Assembly (NCBI GenBank): GCA_948567375.1
Contig: OX419756.1
Coordinates: forward strand, 68,302,552 to 68,366,551
Direction: 5' to 3'
DNA from: Lunularia cruciata
Lineage: Eukaryota > Streptophyta > Marchantiopsida > Lunulariales > Lunulariaceae
DNA length: 64,000 nucleotides
Each line of letters starts with the position of its first letter. Position 1 is the first letter of the stretch. Shown here piece after piece: positions 44,680-57,029 of this stretch. The position numbers and the translations under genes are program-made. The notes beneath the pieces were generated by a model. It was given only the letters and a program-made list of their open reading frames with translations. It was not told the origin of the DNA and did no database searches.

Positions 44680-45099
44680 ACAAACCAAAGGTCTACTCCT
44701 TGGTGAAGAAGACAATAATGGAACATGTTTCATCTTGGAATCTATTTAAAGGAGCTCTCAAGAGGTCCTATGATGAGGTATTTGACTCCTACTCTCTTCA
44801 AATATGGAGTAAATATTGGAGAATAGATAGCACCATGGAGATAATTTTTATAATATGGGAGGAATGCAATATCAACTATAAATATATCTCAAAGGGAAAG
44901 ATCTAAGGCCATAAATGCGCTATAAGGTATATATGTGAAACCTCTCTACCTATCTTGATACCCATCTTGGACCTCAAGTAGGGCCATGAGGCACACTCCC
45001 ATGTGTACACCCTTAGGTAGGAAATCCTCATCCCACATGGATATGAGGAGATGCTCTACCTCTCCCTTCATTTCATTTGTCTAAATGATAACCTCAAAC

Positions 45100-48000
45100 C
45101 AAGTAAGATAATAATTCTTCTCTTGCCGCATTGATATAAGTTGCCTACACTTGGTCTGTGCCCACAGATGTTTCTTTCCCACACTTGTTACTTGCTTGTA
45201 GTTGATATTCCCATAGAAGACCTTTTTTTGCCTTGCAAAAAAGGTATCTTTTCAAGACAAAGATCTCCCAAGTCAAAGGGTTTTCTTTGCCAAAAATTTC
45301 TTGTTTAACAACCTTCTTCATTGCAGACCCATACTCCATGCTCTTATCTGGATCTATTGTTGTTGGTTCTTCCATGGCATATTACTTCCACATCATCTTC
45401 CCCTTGAAGGTGCAATTTGTTTTAGAGTAGAAGGTAGTTATGCATAAACCTCCCATCTTCCTTACTGATCGGCTATTTCTACACACTTCTTAGTTAAGTC
45501 TGACAAGTTGAAAGAAAGAGGTGCACTTTAGAAAGAGGTTGAGGTGTCATAGTTAGAAGATGCTACGTTGGAAAGCTTATACTTCTTTTCCATTGCCTTC
45601 ACCTCTTGAGGATTGTCAAAGTATACATTGGGAAAATACAGATAGAGATACTTCTTCTCTCCTCTAGCATCAAGAGATCCATGCTCATGTAAAAGTGAAC
45701 AACAGAGTAGGATAAAAGTGTTACTCCTCTATCCTTGTTCATGTTCCCTCATAGGTTTCATGCATGCCTCTGAAACATTGATGCCCAATTTATGGGCCCC
45801 CTTTTGTACAAGTATTTGAAGAAGATCACTTTGCATACGTTGTTTATATATATATATATATATATATGCAACTTCACCATTGCCTTAGCAAGGGCTCTCC
45901 AAATATGAGCCTTGTATCCACCTATTGACCAAAATTGTTTGGTCTTATCATCTTTATACATGGCCTTAAACCTTACCTCCCTACTTACATCCATGCAAGT
46001 CAATTGCATGTCTAGAGTCATGGTGCTTGAAGGTGAATTCTCTTGTCACCAATGCTCCTTGGTCTAGGCAAAGATATTTCCTTGTAATTTCTCTAGCCCT
46101 AGATCCTAATTATCTCCAATCTCATGGATCATTGCATGATTGCACACAACTCCCAACTCCATAGCAAAAATTCAAGTTTCTTGGTATGAAGAAAGTTTGC
46201 TCTAAAATGGAGTGCCAACTTGGTTAACCCAGGTGACTTGAGAATAATATTAGGTGCTCTATTTGCTGAGGCCATTTTTGTCTCTTCTCTAGGATGTGCA
46301 ATTTTGTTGGGTAGTTAGCAAAAATTATTTGCTCACTCTATACTCTAACTCTTGAGGGTTTTCTCACCAAAGGTAGGGATAATTCTAGCTTGTTTAAGAC
46401 TCACACTTGTCTAGCTCTACCAAAGTGAAAAGTGGTTGGCCTATTCCTAGTTTTAAAGCATTGGCTCAACCGTTACAAAAATTTGGTAGCTGCACCTTGG
46501 ATGAGCAATCATGACTCACACATGCACATATTTTGGTACAATCAAATGGTTATTCATTCTAGTTCTTGATATGATTGTGTCACATTAAGGTAGTTGGAAT
46601 CCATTTAAACTGATTGACTTTTAGGCCAAAGGTGTTCCGCACTAAATGACTCCCAAGGGTCAAGTCGTCCAAGGCAAAAGGTTGATGACACAAAACATTT
46701 ATCACACCAAAAGCCTTCCCCGTCGAAATTCTTTGGTGCAAGCTCTCCTTCTTGCTTGATTGTGGCAGACTTCTTCATGTTGCACTTTTCCTAATTCATC
46801 TTTCTTCCATTTGGTGCAATTTCTTTATGTGTTGAGGGTAAACATTATATGACCCTCTTCCAACCTTAACAAACTGTTAACTCAATTTTCTATTTTTTAA
46901 ACTAAGTGAATTGAAAGAAAAAAGGTGTACTCTGTAAAAAGGTGAGGAGCCATAAGACTCTTGAGTATCATCTATCTCTAAATATATACTAATGGTACTC
47001 TTAATCTCCTTTAGTGATTTGTCATTCATTGCTAATTTGATAGTCATGTTGTAAACCCATTGTGATTTTGCATCCATAGCTTTGAGTCTAGCTCCCTTTT
47101 CTAATTCCTATCTTATCTTCTATACCCTAAGCACTTTCTCTACTTCAACTTTCAACTTTTCAGCTTCATGATTCACATGTAGCTTCTCTATCTTCCTCTA
47201 TTTTTAGCATTATCTTTGCTAAACTCAACCTCTCCTTGGACTTGAGAGTCTTGCTCCTCAATTTTGTATGACTAGTATGTCTTACGCCAAAGAGGTAACT
47301 TTAGGTATTGTCTTGCAATTCTCTTTAGAGCATCTCCATTTCCTTTATGATTCACTCCCACTTCCCCTTCTTTGTGTCTTTTTCTTGCAAGAAAATCCTC
47401 TTGAGCTCTTGCAGGAATTTCCTCCTAAGCTCTTGCAAGAATCTCTTCTTGGGCTCCTATAGTTCTTGATACAAATAGCACATACTGGAAGAAACTTCTA
47501 TCAATAGTCTTCTTCTCGTCTATCAAACATGTCTTCTTCCACCCTTTGCTTACCAAGAATTTATCCATGGTATTGACTCAAATACTAAACTGGAGGTGGT
47601 AGTATCCTCCTCAATTCTTGAAAAAGGAGTATATTCTCCTTTGCAATTTTCTTCCTCCTCTTAGGGTATAACTCTACATCCAATTTCATCATCTTTGCAT
47701 AAAATTTATAAATTTGTACCTCACTTCCAATCCCCATATTATATTACCAAGGGCTGGTGGGGAAATATTAGCCCTATCATATAATAAAGCATCTATTATG
47801 TCAAAATAAGGATAAAGATGATTCAATTTTTTATTTATAGTTGAACATCCACTTTTTATCTCCTTCTTGGTGAGACCTTCACCAATGTAATTGTTCTTCC
47901 AATCTCAAGTAAATTTGTATGACTTCATATAATGGGCTTATCTTTTTAAAATAATTTCTCCATTAATGGACTCAAGAAACCTCCTCCTAAGTCTTACAAG

Positions 48001-48650
48001 AAAAGTGACCATGTAACTAAAGATTGTATACTTGGCAATGATTTTTTTGCAGAGCAATTGTGAATTTGCTTGAAATGTTCAATATCTTCCAGATAGTCTA
48101 TAATCTGCCCATAGTGATGAGAGACCATCCTAAACCGCTAATTATAGCCTTTTGATTTAGTCTATGTAGTATGTATAGTCACTATAGAAGAAGGAGTAGA
48201 ATAAAAAAATGATATCATTTAAAAGAGTGCTTGCAATCCTTGGTTATGCAATGGAAAGTGAATTGATATGAGACCATGAAAAATAGGAATGGGAGGAGAA
48301 AGATATGTGCTCTAGTGGAGATGGGAGAAATAGAATGAGCATGAAGCACATTCCTAAGGGGAGTGCCTACCATGGTTTCATTGCACTTAATTTTGATTCT
48401 AATTTCAATTGATAAAAGTAGGCATATACTCAGAGTGATTTCTTTAAGTTGGTGCACAAAATTATTAATATTGGTGCCCAAAATCCTTAGGATACCGCAC
48501 CTAATTAAATCAACTTCAAACAAACCAAATGAAGAATAAAAACAAGCTGAAGAGGATTGCACCCATGAATAATGAAGAAATCTTTGAAAAAACATGTTCA
48601 ACATTGGACTCATGTTTGAGAGAGCATGTTGGATATTTGAAATCTAAATT
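45100..48650 (-). repeat. unclassified dispersed repeat, copy B (inverted relative to copy A)
   Basis: Read on the minus strand, 48650-47180 parallels copy A (40560-41900). The rest (47180 to about 45100) would correspond to the part of copy A beyond the solo LTR and was not matched. Minus-strand frames at 48613-48215, 47077-46877, 46021-45758 and 45375-45145 hint at a decayed protein-coding element of several kilobases, but I recognise no domain. A (TA)n tract lies at 45845-45867. Confidence 0.55.
45845..45867. repeat. (TA)n microsatellite
   Basis: About 11 uninterrupted TA units inside repeat copy B. Confidence 0.95.
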
Positions 48651-48659
48651 TTGATTTCA

Positions 48660-49860
48660 TTTATGGTTGGAACAAGTAGCGGATTTCAGTAACAGCAAAA
48701 GGTAGACACAATGAATCAATCTGATTGGTGTTGTGCTGACCACAAAATCTTTTTGAAAGTAATTCAAATATCTTGTGATATATTATGAATTGTATATGTT
48801 AGTTAGATTTACTTTCAAAAACATAAAATATGAGAAGTTGGATGTAACATCCCAATAGATATGGCATTAAATTTGATTTCTTACACTTGTATACTCCCCC
48901 AATCTGAATAGATTGTGGTTAGACTCATGGAAGTAGATACTGTAAAATTCCTAGTTCTTTTGAATTTGCTCATGAATCATATATAAATCATGATATTCAC
49001 CTGCTGAAGTTCATAAAATCCAAATTATCAAAATAAGTCTCATTATATTTGGAAAATATAACATGTTTTGGATTTTTTTCTCTAGAATAAGGAACTAGTT
49101 CATAACTCTTGATGATAAAAGGATTATGATCCATTGAAGCATCAATTCTATAGAAAGAACTCCTTTTAAAATATAAATTGATGATTTATTTATGATAAAG
49201 AACTATACATATGAACAAATAACATCATTAAATAGTATAATGGTATGTGCAATAATCCATTTCTTTGTCCCTTATAGAATGCGCCCTATAGGAACTAGGA
49301 GTATATTCAGAATTTTTTAAAATTACACAAAGTATTTTTCAGATTCAGAAAAAATATAAGGTATCCATCAAATTTTCCCTTTGCTTTATTACATGACCGT
49401 TATTCTTTTACTCTTCCATAGGTATTCAAAGGGACATATTTAAGAGAAGACTTTGGGGAGTGTAGAGATGGGAAAGGAGAAGGAGAGATGTGAGAGGAAA
49501 GATCTTTATTTTCTGAGGGTCTTTAGCATATAACACTCAAGTGACTAGTAGATTCTGTTCATTTTTCAATTTTGGTTCCATTAGTACCTAGATTGAAGAC
49601 TATGAAGAAGTTTACAGTGATCAGTACACATTGAGAGTGATGGATCAAGAATTTTCATTTTTAATCTCTTGGTTTTGATGATCAAGTTCAATGGGAATTT
49701 TGTTTGAAAATTTTGGAGATGGAATTTGAAAGTTATGAGAGTTTGTAGATTTTAGGGTTTGGGGCGATTATATTTTCTTATGTGAGTTGAGATGTGAGCG
49801 CTTGTGGTTTTGCAGGTATGGGGCAATATAGAGAGGTGCATCATGTGTTACTATTGTTAC
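48660..49860. other. AT-rich spacer, no gene recognised
   Basis: No conserved coding sequence was seen on either strand. The 5' part or leader of the LINE that follows may begin near 49430, but nothing defines it. Confidence 0.55.
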
Positions 49861-49873
49861 TCTTGTGCTAGCC

Positions 49874-52796
49874 ATGGCTACACCTCTCTATGTGGAGCCG
49901 CCTAGAGCAACTCGAGATACACCATGCCCGGTGTGTCACCGACGCTTTACCTCACAAGGGGTAAAGACCCATGTGTGAAGGATGCACAAGGACTATGATT
50001 GAACCACTTGGTATGTCCATGTGAGGCAAGTAATCACATTGACATCAATGACACTTGAGATTATGCACGCTTCTTTTATCCCTTTGTTGATCGTTCTAGG
50101 GATATTGATTGAGTTGTGGGAGTGGTTAGCTTCTTAGGTGGGTTGCATTTTGGGGTTATTTGAGACTAGTTTTCCATGTCCATGTCTATTCTATCAGCTA
50201 CCCCGCACACTCCATGATGAGGCTATACAGGCTTTTTGCCTATCACTTGATTGTTTGGCACGTGATCCCCTTGACAAGTTAGCATGGTTCCTATTCCCCT
50301 TATTCCCTTGATGGTATCTTTGTTATGCTAGAGGGAGACGTGCAGGGCATAAAGAGGTGGCTGCTAGATTTTTTTGATTCCAAGTAGGGGATTGGGCCAC
50401 CCCTCAAGAGGAGTTTGTTAGGGCTACATGCTTTAGGAGACAAGTTTTGCCATAGGATACCACAAAGTCCACTTGATTATGACGGTGTGTGACATTCAGT
50501 CAAGTGGGAGAGTTCAGTACAGCAGCATGAGCGCTACATCCTTTGTCTATGGCTAGTCCGACCAATGAGACCATCTCTTCCCTATGCTCACTATATCCTA
50601 TGGCAGTAGAGAGACTACCACTAAAGGTCTTAGATTATGACATTGAGTAGCTTTTATGTCTTGATAGGTCAAATTTTGCACCAACACTATGCACTGCCCT
50701 TTGCCTTTCCTCATGAGGCTTGTCAAGGATGGTTTATGAGCACCTTAGATTTTTTTTTCAGGCAGATGATCTTTCTAGTGGTTTTAGCTAGTTGTTTCAA
50801 GTAGTAGCAAGAGGAGACATTCCTATGTCTTTTAGTCAATTGTTAGGTGTTAGTCAACTTCTCACGATGGAGAAGGACATGGGGTGCATTAGACTGATTG
50901 CTATTGGATAGATCTTTTTGCATTTGGTCAATCATACCATTTTCTTTTAGCACTATTCTCACTTTTGACAACACCTTAGTCCACATCAATTTGGAGTAGC
51001 TACACCTAAAGGATGTGAGGCTGTATCTCTAGGCATTAGGGTACTCCTAGATATCTATTTGGAGTGGGTTGTCCTACAGGTGCATGTTGAGAATGCTTTT
51101 AATAGCATCTCATGTGCATCAATTGTTAGAGAGCTTAGGGAGGTTGGTGGATCCTTGGCAAGTGTTATTCCTTTTGTGCGGTCTTTTTATGTCTCTCTTG
51201 CTTCCTTCTACTACCAGCACGGTTGTTCATAGGAGGGAGTCACCATCTTGGAGTCAACTGTTGGTAAACATCAAGGAGATCCTTTAAAGGGACCCTTAAT
51301 TGCCATGGCTCACTTTAGAGCTCTACTTTGGTCATGCTAGGTTGTGCATTTCCCTCCTTGGCAAATAATACATCCATTGTGGTCCTTTGTAGATCAGATT
51401 AGGCAAGCCTTTGATCACTTGACTACCAAGCTACATCTAGTAGGCTTGAGAGTCAAGGTGTCAAAGTGCAAAGCATGGTCCCCTTTAGGTATCCCTCCCT
51501 ACCTTGAGCTTCCAAAGGGGTGTATCACATCTATAAATGGACTTCATGTTCGTGGAGTGCCAGTAGAATCCAAGGATTTTGTCACGAGCTTCTTAGACGC
51601 TGCCCTTGCAAAGGATGTTCTTTATGTGGATGACCTTCCATTACTAGGAGATCTGTAGGTGGTATTTGGTATACTCTCCTCTAGTATTGCTTGTCAACCA
51701 ATGTACCTCATATGCACAGTTCCCCCCTCCTCGTCCTTCCTATCACGTTTGAGAGCCTTTGATAGGAGGATTATTAGAGTCTTTGGTGATATTATTGGAC
51801 TAGGGACGTTTGAATGTGTGACAAGGGATTTAGCACATAGATAGATGGCTTTGCTGATCTTGTGTAGAGGGGGTTGGCTTGCTACCTGTGGAGGAGATGG
51901 CATGTATAGCATTTTTTGGGTAGTTCGGCTCTCTTGGCATCCCTACTTTCCTCTCATTTTGTGGTTGTTGATAGGCCAATTTTGGAGACTTATGTGGTAG
52001 AGGTGGAAGAGAGATCCTATTCTCTCTAGATGCTATTGCGGCATATGAGAGGTAGTCTTGAGAGGACTTTCCATCTTTTGCTTCACTATCATTAGATTGG
52101 ACTAGAGGTTTATAATCTTCCTTGATGGAGCGACAATGTGAGCATAGGATACATTCTCCCTTAATTGACTCATCCATTCCTCAGGCTACTAGAGCATGTC
52201 TTTGCTCTTGCTCTTGCTCTAGCAAGGATGCAAGCTCTTGGATCCTAACTCGATTGTGCATTAGGGCATTTTGACTTGCACCAACTACTTTCTCTACGGT
52301 GATGAGGTTTTGCCTAGGTTTGGTCCACCCTCCTGCATCTTCATTACTCACTTGTGAGTGTGGTTTGACACTAGATGCAGTAGTGGTCCATATGACATGG
52401 TGTCCTTTTGGAGGCCAAAGGATAGCTACCCGTGATGCTATTAGGGACAAAGTGTTTGCTATGGCACAAGAGAGTGGATACTTGGCTTGGAGGGAGCATT
52501 CATGTGCTTTACAGACAAAACAATTTTGGGCAAATTTATATTTGGTCTAAGATGATCAGGTGATAGTAGCGGATGTTATGGTTATGGACCTTATGTGGGA
52601 TACAGCTTTGGACAGAGTGATTACTCATCTTCCTAGATGGGTGGTGAGTGCAGCAGTAGGTTGCAAGGTCTCCAAGTATAGGGGCATGCAGCTAGGTCAC
52701 TTCTTTGATCCTCTAGCCTTGGAGTTATATGGAGCAATGGACATAGTGTTTGACACATTTGTCAGGGAGTGCACAAGAGATTATCATGTTAGGCAC
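49874..52796 (+). mobile_element. decayed LINE with C2H2 finger, RT and restriction-like endonuclease
   Basis: Three landmarks lie in order on the plus strand. First is an N-terminal C2H2 finger (TPCPVCHRRFTSQGVKTHV, then H after a TGA, 49922-49990). Second is a reverse transcriptase (about 50950-51840) with QFGVATPKGCEAVS, NAFNSIS, HQGDPLKGPLIAMAHF near 51269 and LVGLRVKVSKCKAWSP near 51450. Third is a C-terminal Cys-Cys-His-Cys plus endonuclease-like segment (CECGLTLDAVVVHMTWC, then a D-V-M-V-M-D-L block, 52350-52796). This is the arrangement of R2-like, RLE-bearing LINEs rather than the APE-bearing L1/RTE type. Many stops and frameshifts interrupt it. Ends and target duplication were not found. 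Confidence 0.75.
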
Positions 52797-52799
52797 TAG

Positions 52800-54940
52800 G
52801 GGGTACAACTCTCACTCTCATACTTTGTCGCATATTTTAGGCAGCATGTGTCCATTGCTCTATTGAGGGCAGTGGTTGGTACAATCCATAAGAGAGCAAT
52901 TATACTAGGCAACGCTTCTTTAGATGCTCCAATTGTTTGTAGACCATACAAATTGCATAGCTTGGATATTTTAGGTGCAATAGGGAAGATTTCTCATATA
53001 GACTCTATTGGGGCCTAGCACTATTTTATCTTTGTTGTCTCTCCCTTGTACGGCTTGATGGGTCTTCCCATCCTTCATGTTCCTTACGCGGTCATATTTT
53101 TTCCACATACAACACCAAACTAGCATTCATTATGATAGAGAGCATTGGTAGGATTTGCAAACACAAGCTACAGCGGGAATATCTCATGCTTATTCAAGGT
53201 AATTGTATGCTTGATAGACAGGACTACAGTACTCCAATTTGGGTAGGCACATGTGTAAGACTCGGGGACTCATCAGAAGTTAACATCCTGACTAATATTA
53301 CAGGCTTCAACCTCAAAGCCAAGGCACTCAAAATGGGTGGTGCAGAAGCCATAGAGAGAGGAGTACTTATGAGTGATCTCTCATTTCAACATTGGAGATG
53401 ATGACAAGCTTGTTCTCCTAGGATTTGTCAACAACACGAGTGAACTTTTTCTCTACCCAAAATCTGTCATCTGAGAGAGAAGGGTGACCACAGAAAAAAC
53501 ACAATGGGAAGACACCATCAAGCCTTACAAGGGTGAGATAAAAAAGGGTAAAATAGGATTAAGTTCCAATAGAGTTTATATGAGAAATTTGCACAATTGC
53601 AACTATGATATTTGAGCTATACAAGTTGGAAGGTTTACCAACAATTAGAGCATCCACAAAAGCATCATCCAATATGATTGTTCTCTTATGAGAGTGAGAA
53701 TGGTACCCTTTGGCGCCTAACATGATAAGCTCTTGCACATTCCTTGACAAATGTGTTGAATACCATGTCCGTCACTCCATATAAATCCAAGGCTAGAGGA
53801 ACAAAGAGGTGGCCTCACTATATACCCATATACTTGGAGACCTTGCAAGCTGTACTGCACTAGCTGCACATCTAGAGAGATGGGTAATCATCACTCCAAA
53901 ATTGTATCAAGCATATTATCTATAACCACGACATCCGCTATTGTCACTGGATCATCTCTGACCAAGAATAAATTTTCCTTGATACATGTTGTTTGCAAAA
54001 CATACTACATCCGTGTTCTGGAAGTGCACCAACCATTGATTGGCGGCAACTCGATTGCACGACCGCAAGTCATGAGCACCTGCTCTGCGTGCGCCACTTG
54101 AGCCTGCAAATCCATCCATGCTCCCTACCTGCAGAAACAGCAGCTCGATGCACGGGCTCTTGGCTGTATCTTGACTCTTGGCTCTTGGCCCGGACAAATA
54201 TCCTCCAGCACAGGCTGATTGCATCTGGCCTAGTAATGTCAACAATGGTTGCTGTGCGAAATACATTTTCTAATTTCTAATTTTAACAATTGAACTCTAA
54301 ATCCTTCTAATTCCTCTGCCTAGGCTTCGCGCTAGTCTCCCTGCCGGATACCAATCTCCCGGCCTAATAGCGGAACTTCTCAAATTGTTAACAAGAAATG
54401 GCATGGCGAAAAGCAACGCACTTGCCAACTCATGACGCAATTTTGCGCTTTAACTCGCATATCCTGCCTTCCGACACGCCACGAACAAAACATCCTCAGG
54501 GAGAGGGAAACAATGAGAGGAGGAACTCTGAACCCCTCGCTGCTCCTCCTACTCCTCCAGCATATAGCAAACCAACAATCAATGCAGCCTCCAGCTCTTT
54601 ATTCAATTCCCTTTCCTTCCAATTCGTCATATTTTTAAGTATCCCATTTCCCCTCCCTGTTTCCGCATACCTCGGCTATTTGGATACCAGTTTGTGCGAA
54701 GGTTTATCCACTGACAGGTGTGGAGATCTTTCACTTACCACATCAAACACACTAGGGCACTTCAATAATAGATTTTGGCTTGCCATGAATATATAGAAAA
54801 AATTATGAGTATCGATACACTATACATCCCCGTACATCTTCTATCCCGCATCAATACCGTTGCCCGCCTTCTTGCACTTGTTGCCTGCCCTGCCCTTAGC
54901 AGACCTTCTTTGTTTTGCAATAGTGGATTTCTTATCGACA
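52800..54940. other. region without a recognised gene
   Basis: Open frames at 53132-53401 and 54398-54796 have no family motifs; the latter is rich in Pro, Ser and Thr. A stretch at 54180-54280 gives ILQHRLIASGLV followed by V-x-N, faintly like a plant PPR repeat, too short to call. The start of this interval may be the LINE 3' UTR. Confidence 0.45.
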
Positions 54941-55490
54941 CTCGCTACCTGACCTAGCATCAAAGAATGACATAGATGACAATGCTCTAGGGACAAGCAC
55001 CAGTGTACTGCATATCTACACTCGCTTACTTGACCTAGCGTCAAAAGAATGACATAGATGACAATGCTCTATGGACAAGGCACACGGCATTTGTTACTTG
55101 CCCGTGGCTGACCTTTTTTGCCTTGCAATAGTGGACAGCCCATTAATACTCACCCACCTGACCTAGTATCAAAGAATGACATATATTAATACTCAGCTAC
55201 TTGACTTAGCATCAAAGAATGACATATGCGATATTGCTCTAAAGACTATGGAGACTCAATGCCATTTGGCTACTACTTGGGTCCATATGGTGTACTCCTT
55301 TTTGTAAAACTTGCAATCTCCTTAAAAAAATAAATGAATTCAAGACGATTATAAGAATGACATTGTCATCTATGACAATGTTCTAGAGACAAGGCATGAG
55401 ACTATGGGGACTCAATGAGCCATGTGGCTACTACTTGGGCACAAATGGTATACTCATCTTGTAAAGCTTACTAATCCCCTTACAAAACTT
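54941..55490 (+). repeat. degenerate tandem repeat array
   Basis: The motif CTCGCTACCTGACCTAGCAT followed by CAAAGAATGACATA recurs at 54941, 55021, 55150 and 55193. A larger unit with TTTTGCAATAGTGGA, and another with GACTCAATG and TGGCTACTACTTGGG (near 55254 and 55403), are also duplicated. Spacing varies from about 43 to 130 bp. Confidence 0.75.
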
Positions 55491-56739
55491 GATGAATTCA
55501 AGAGATGATCTTGTACTCCTCTTACACTCCCATGGGCTAGAAGGACAAAAGTCCAATGGGAGAAGAGGGTTAATAGGGTCCAATTAGAGATATCTCTCTT
55601 GGTCATTTGCCATAATAGCTAGTAGAAGTAAGGAGAGCATCGAGCACACTATATGGCAAAGAGGCATAGGGATCTTGGTGTACATTCAAGAAGGGGGTAA
55701 ACTTGGTAAGAAGGATTGAATAAGATCCAAAGGATATAACAAAGAATAAGAGTCTCGTGGTGCATGAAGTAAGAGGACAAGAATACAAAGAGGATTTGGG
55801 AGAGTAGTTGAAGAAATGACCTTTGCTCTCATTAGTAAGTATCTCGCTCATCCTCAATGTTGTGCTAAACCAATCCCCCACCCACTAACAATCAAGACAA
55901 GGTTGCATTGGTTGTTGATCAAGCAATATGTACAAGGGTGCTAAGAGTAAAAGGGGAGGGATCTGTCCTTGTAGTGGTGGTGGGTCTTTAGAGTGAGGAA
56001 AGATCTAGCACTATGGTGGTTGGTAGGTAGAGTTAAGAGGAAAGATCATGGAAGGGGGATGAGGAATGGATGGGATAGCATATGAGAGATACTCTAGGAG
56101 AGAATCAACCAAGATAGATTACTCCCATGGGGATAGCATAAAACATGGCAAAAGGATAGAGGTGATTCCATCAAGATGAACCAAAGCCACTATGGAGTAT
56201 GCTATCAAAAAATTATTGTAGAGATCTTCTCCTAAGTGCACGTAAAGAGTACGGAGTACTAGATGAAGAGCCTCTATTTATGATAATTTATCATAAATAG
56301 AGTGGATAGGTGACCAAAATGGCCTATCTCCTCTAATTACCATGCAAAAGATCAAAATGTAAGCATTGTAAAGTAGTCTATTGGAAAGACTCAATCTAAC
56401 GTCTAAGGGAAGAAACATTTTGAACAAATACTATCAAGAAACATTTTGAACAAATACTATCAATCAATACAGTACGGAACCAGTATAGATATCAAACAAA
56501 CGACAAGAATAAAGAAATTGGTGAAGGGGAGGAAGAGAAAAGAACAACTCTACACCAAAAAAGTAAAGAAAAATTAAGAAAAATATGACAAAATGGTGGA
56601 TAGTGACCCAAAATGGCCCATCTCCTCCAAATGTAAATCTAATCTACTTTCAAGTCTAACCACCTTGCCTTGCCAAGAACACGTTACTTCCATACCTTGA
56701 ATCGATACGCGGGAGGAATAAAATATATTTTGATTCGAT
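55491..56739. other. intergenic DNA, no gene recognised
   Basis: Purine-rich stretches with no conserved frame. A 26-bp unit (GAAACATTTTGAACAAATAC and the next six bases) is repeated in tandem near 56426-56472. Confidence 0.6.
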
Positions 56740-57000
56740 GATAAACGTGAAAAATAAAATAAATTGTGATATAAATTTTAATATTTAAAAATATGTTCTA
56801 AAATTTTTTTTTATATTAAATTAATAAATATGATTTAATTTTATTATTTTTTATTTATAATTATTTTTTATCATTTCAATATAATTTGATATCTATATTA
56901 TTTAATAAAATAGTATATAATCAATTTTTGATTTTCATATTTTCTTATCAAATTTTTAATTACTTTTCGATTTCCATATTTACTCACAACAACTCTAATT
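56740..57000. other. extremely AT-rich block
   Basis: Almost pure A/T over about 250 bp (for example around 56800-56900). It could act as a matrix-attachment or replication-timing element, but only its composition is seen. Confidence 0.6.
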
Positions 57001-57029
57001 ATTCAATAAATAAACGTGCATTAACAAAC

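Larger units (their letters stand above)
43067..45099. other. AT-rich DNA with simple repeats, no gene recognised
   Basis: It contains irregular recurrences of ACAAGTTT between about 43260 and 43560, a TTTCTAA triplet repeat near 44447-44463, and no conserved coding sequence. Confidence 0.6.

Noticed and set aside
54398-54796. 132-codon open frame
   Set aside because: Low-complexity Pro/Ser/Thr composition, no motif, and overlapping frames of similar length argue for chance.
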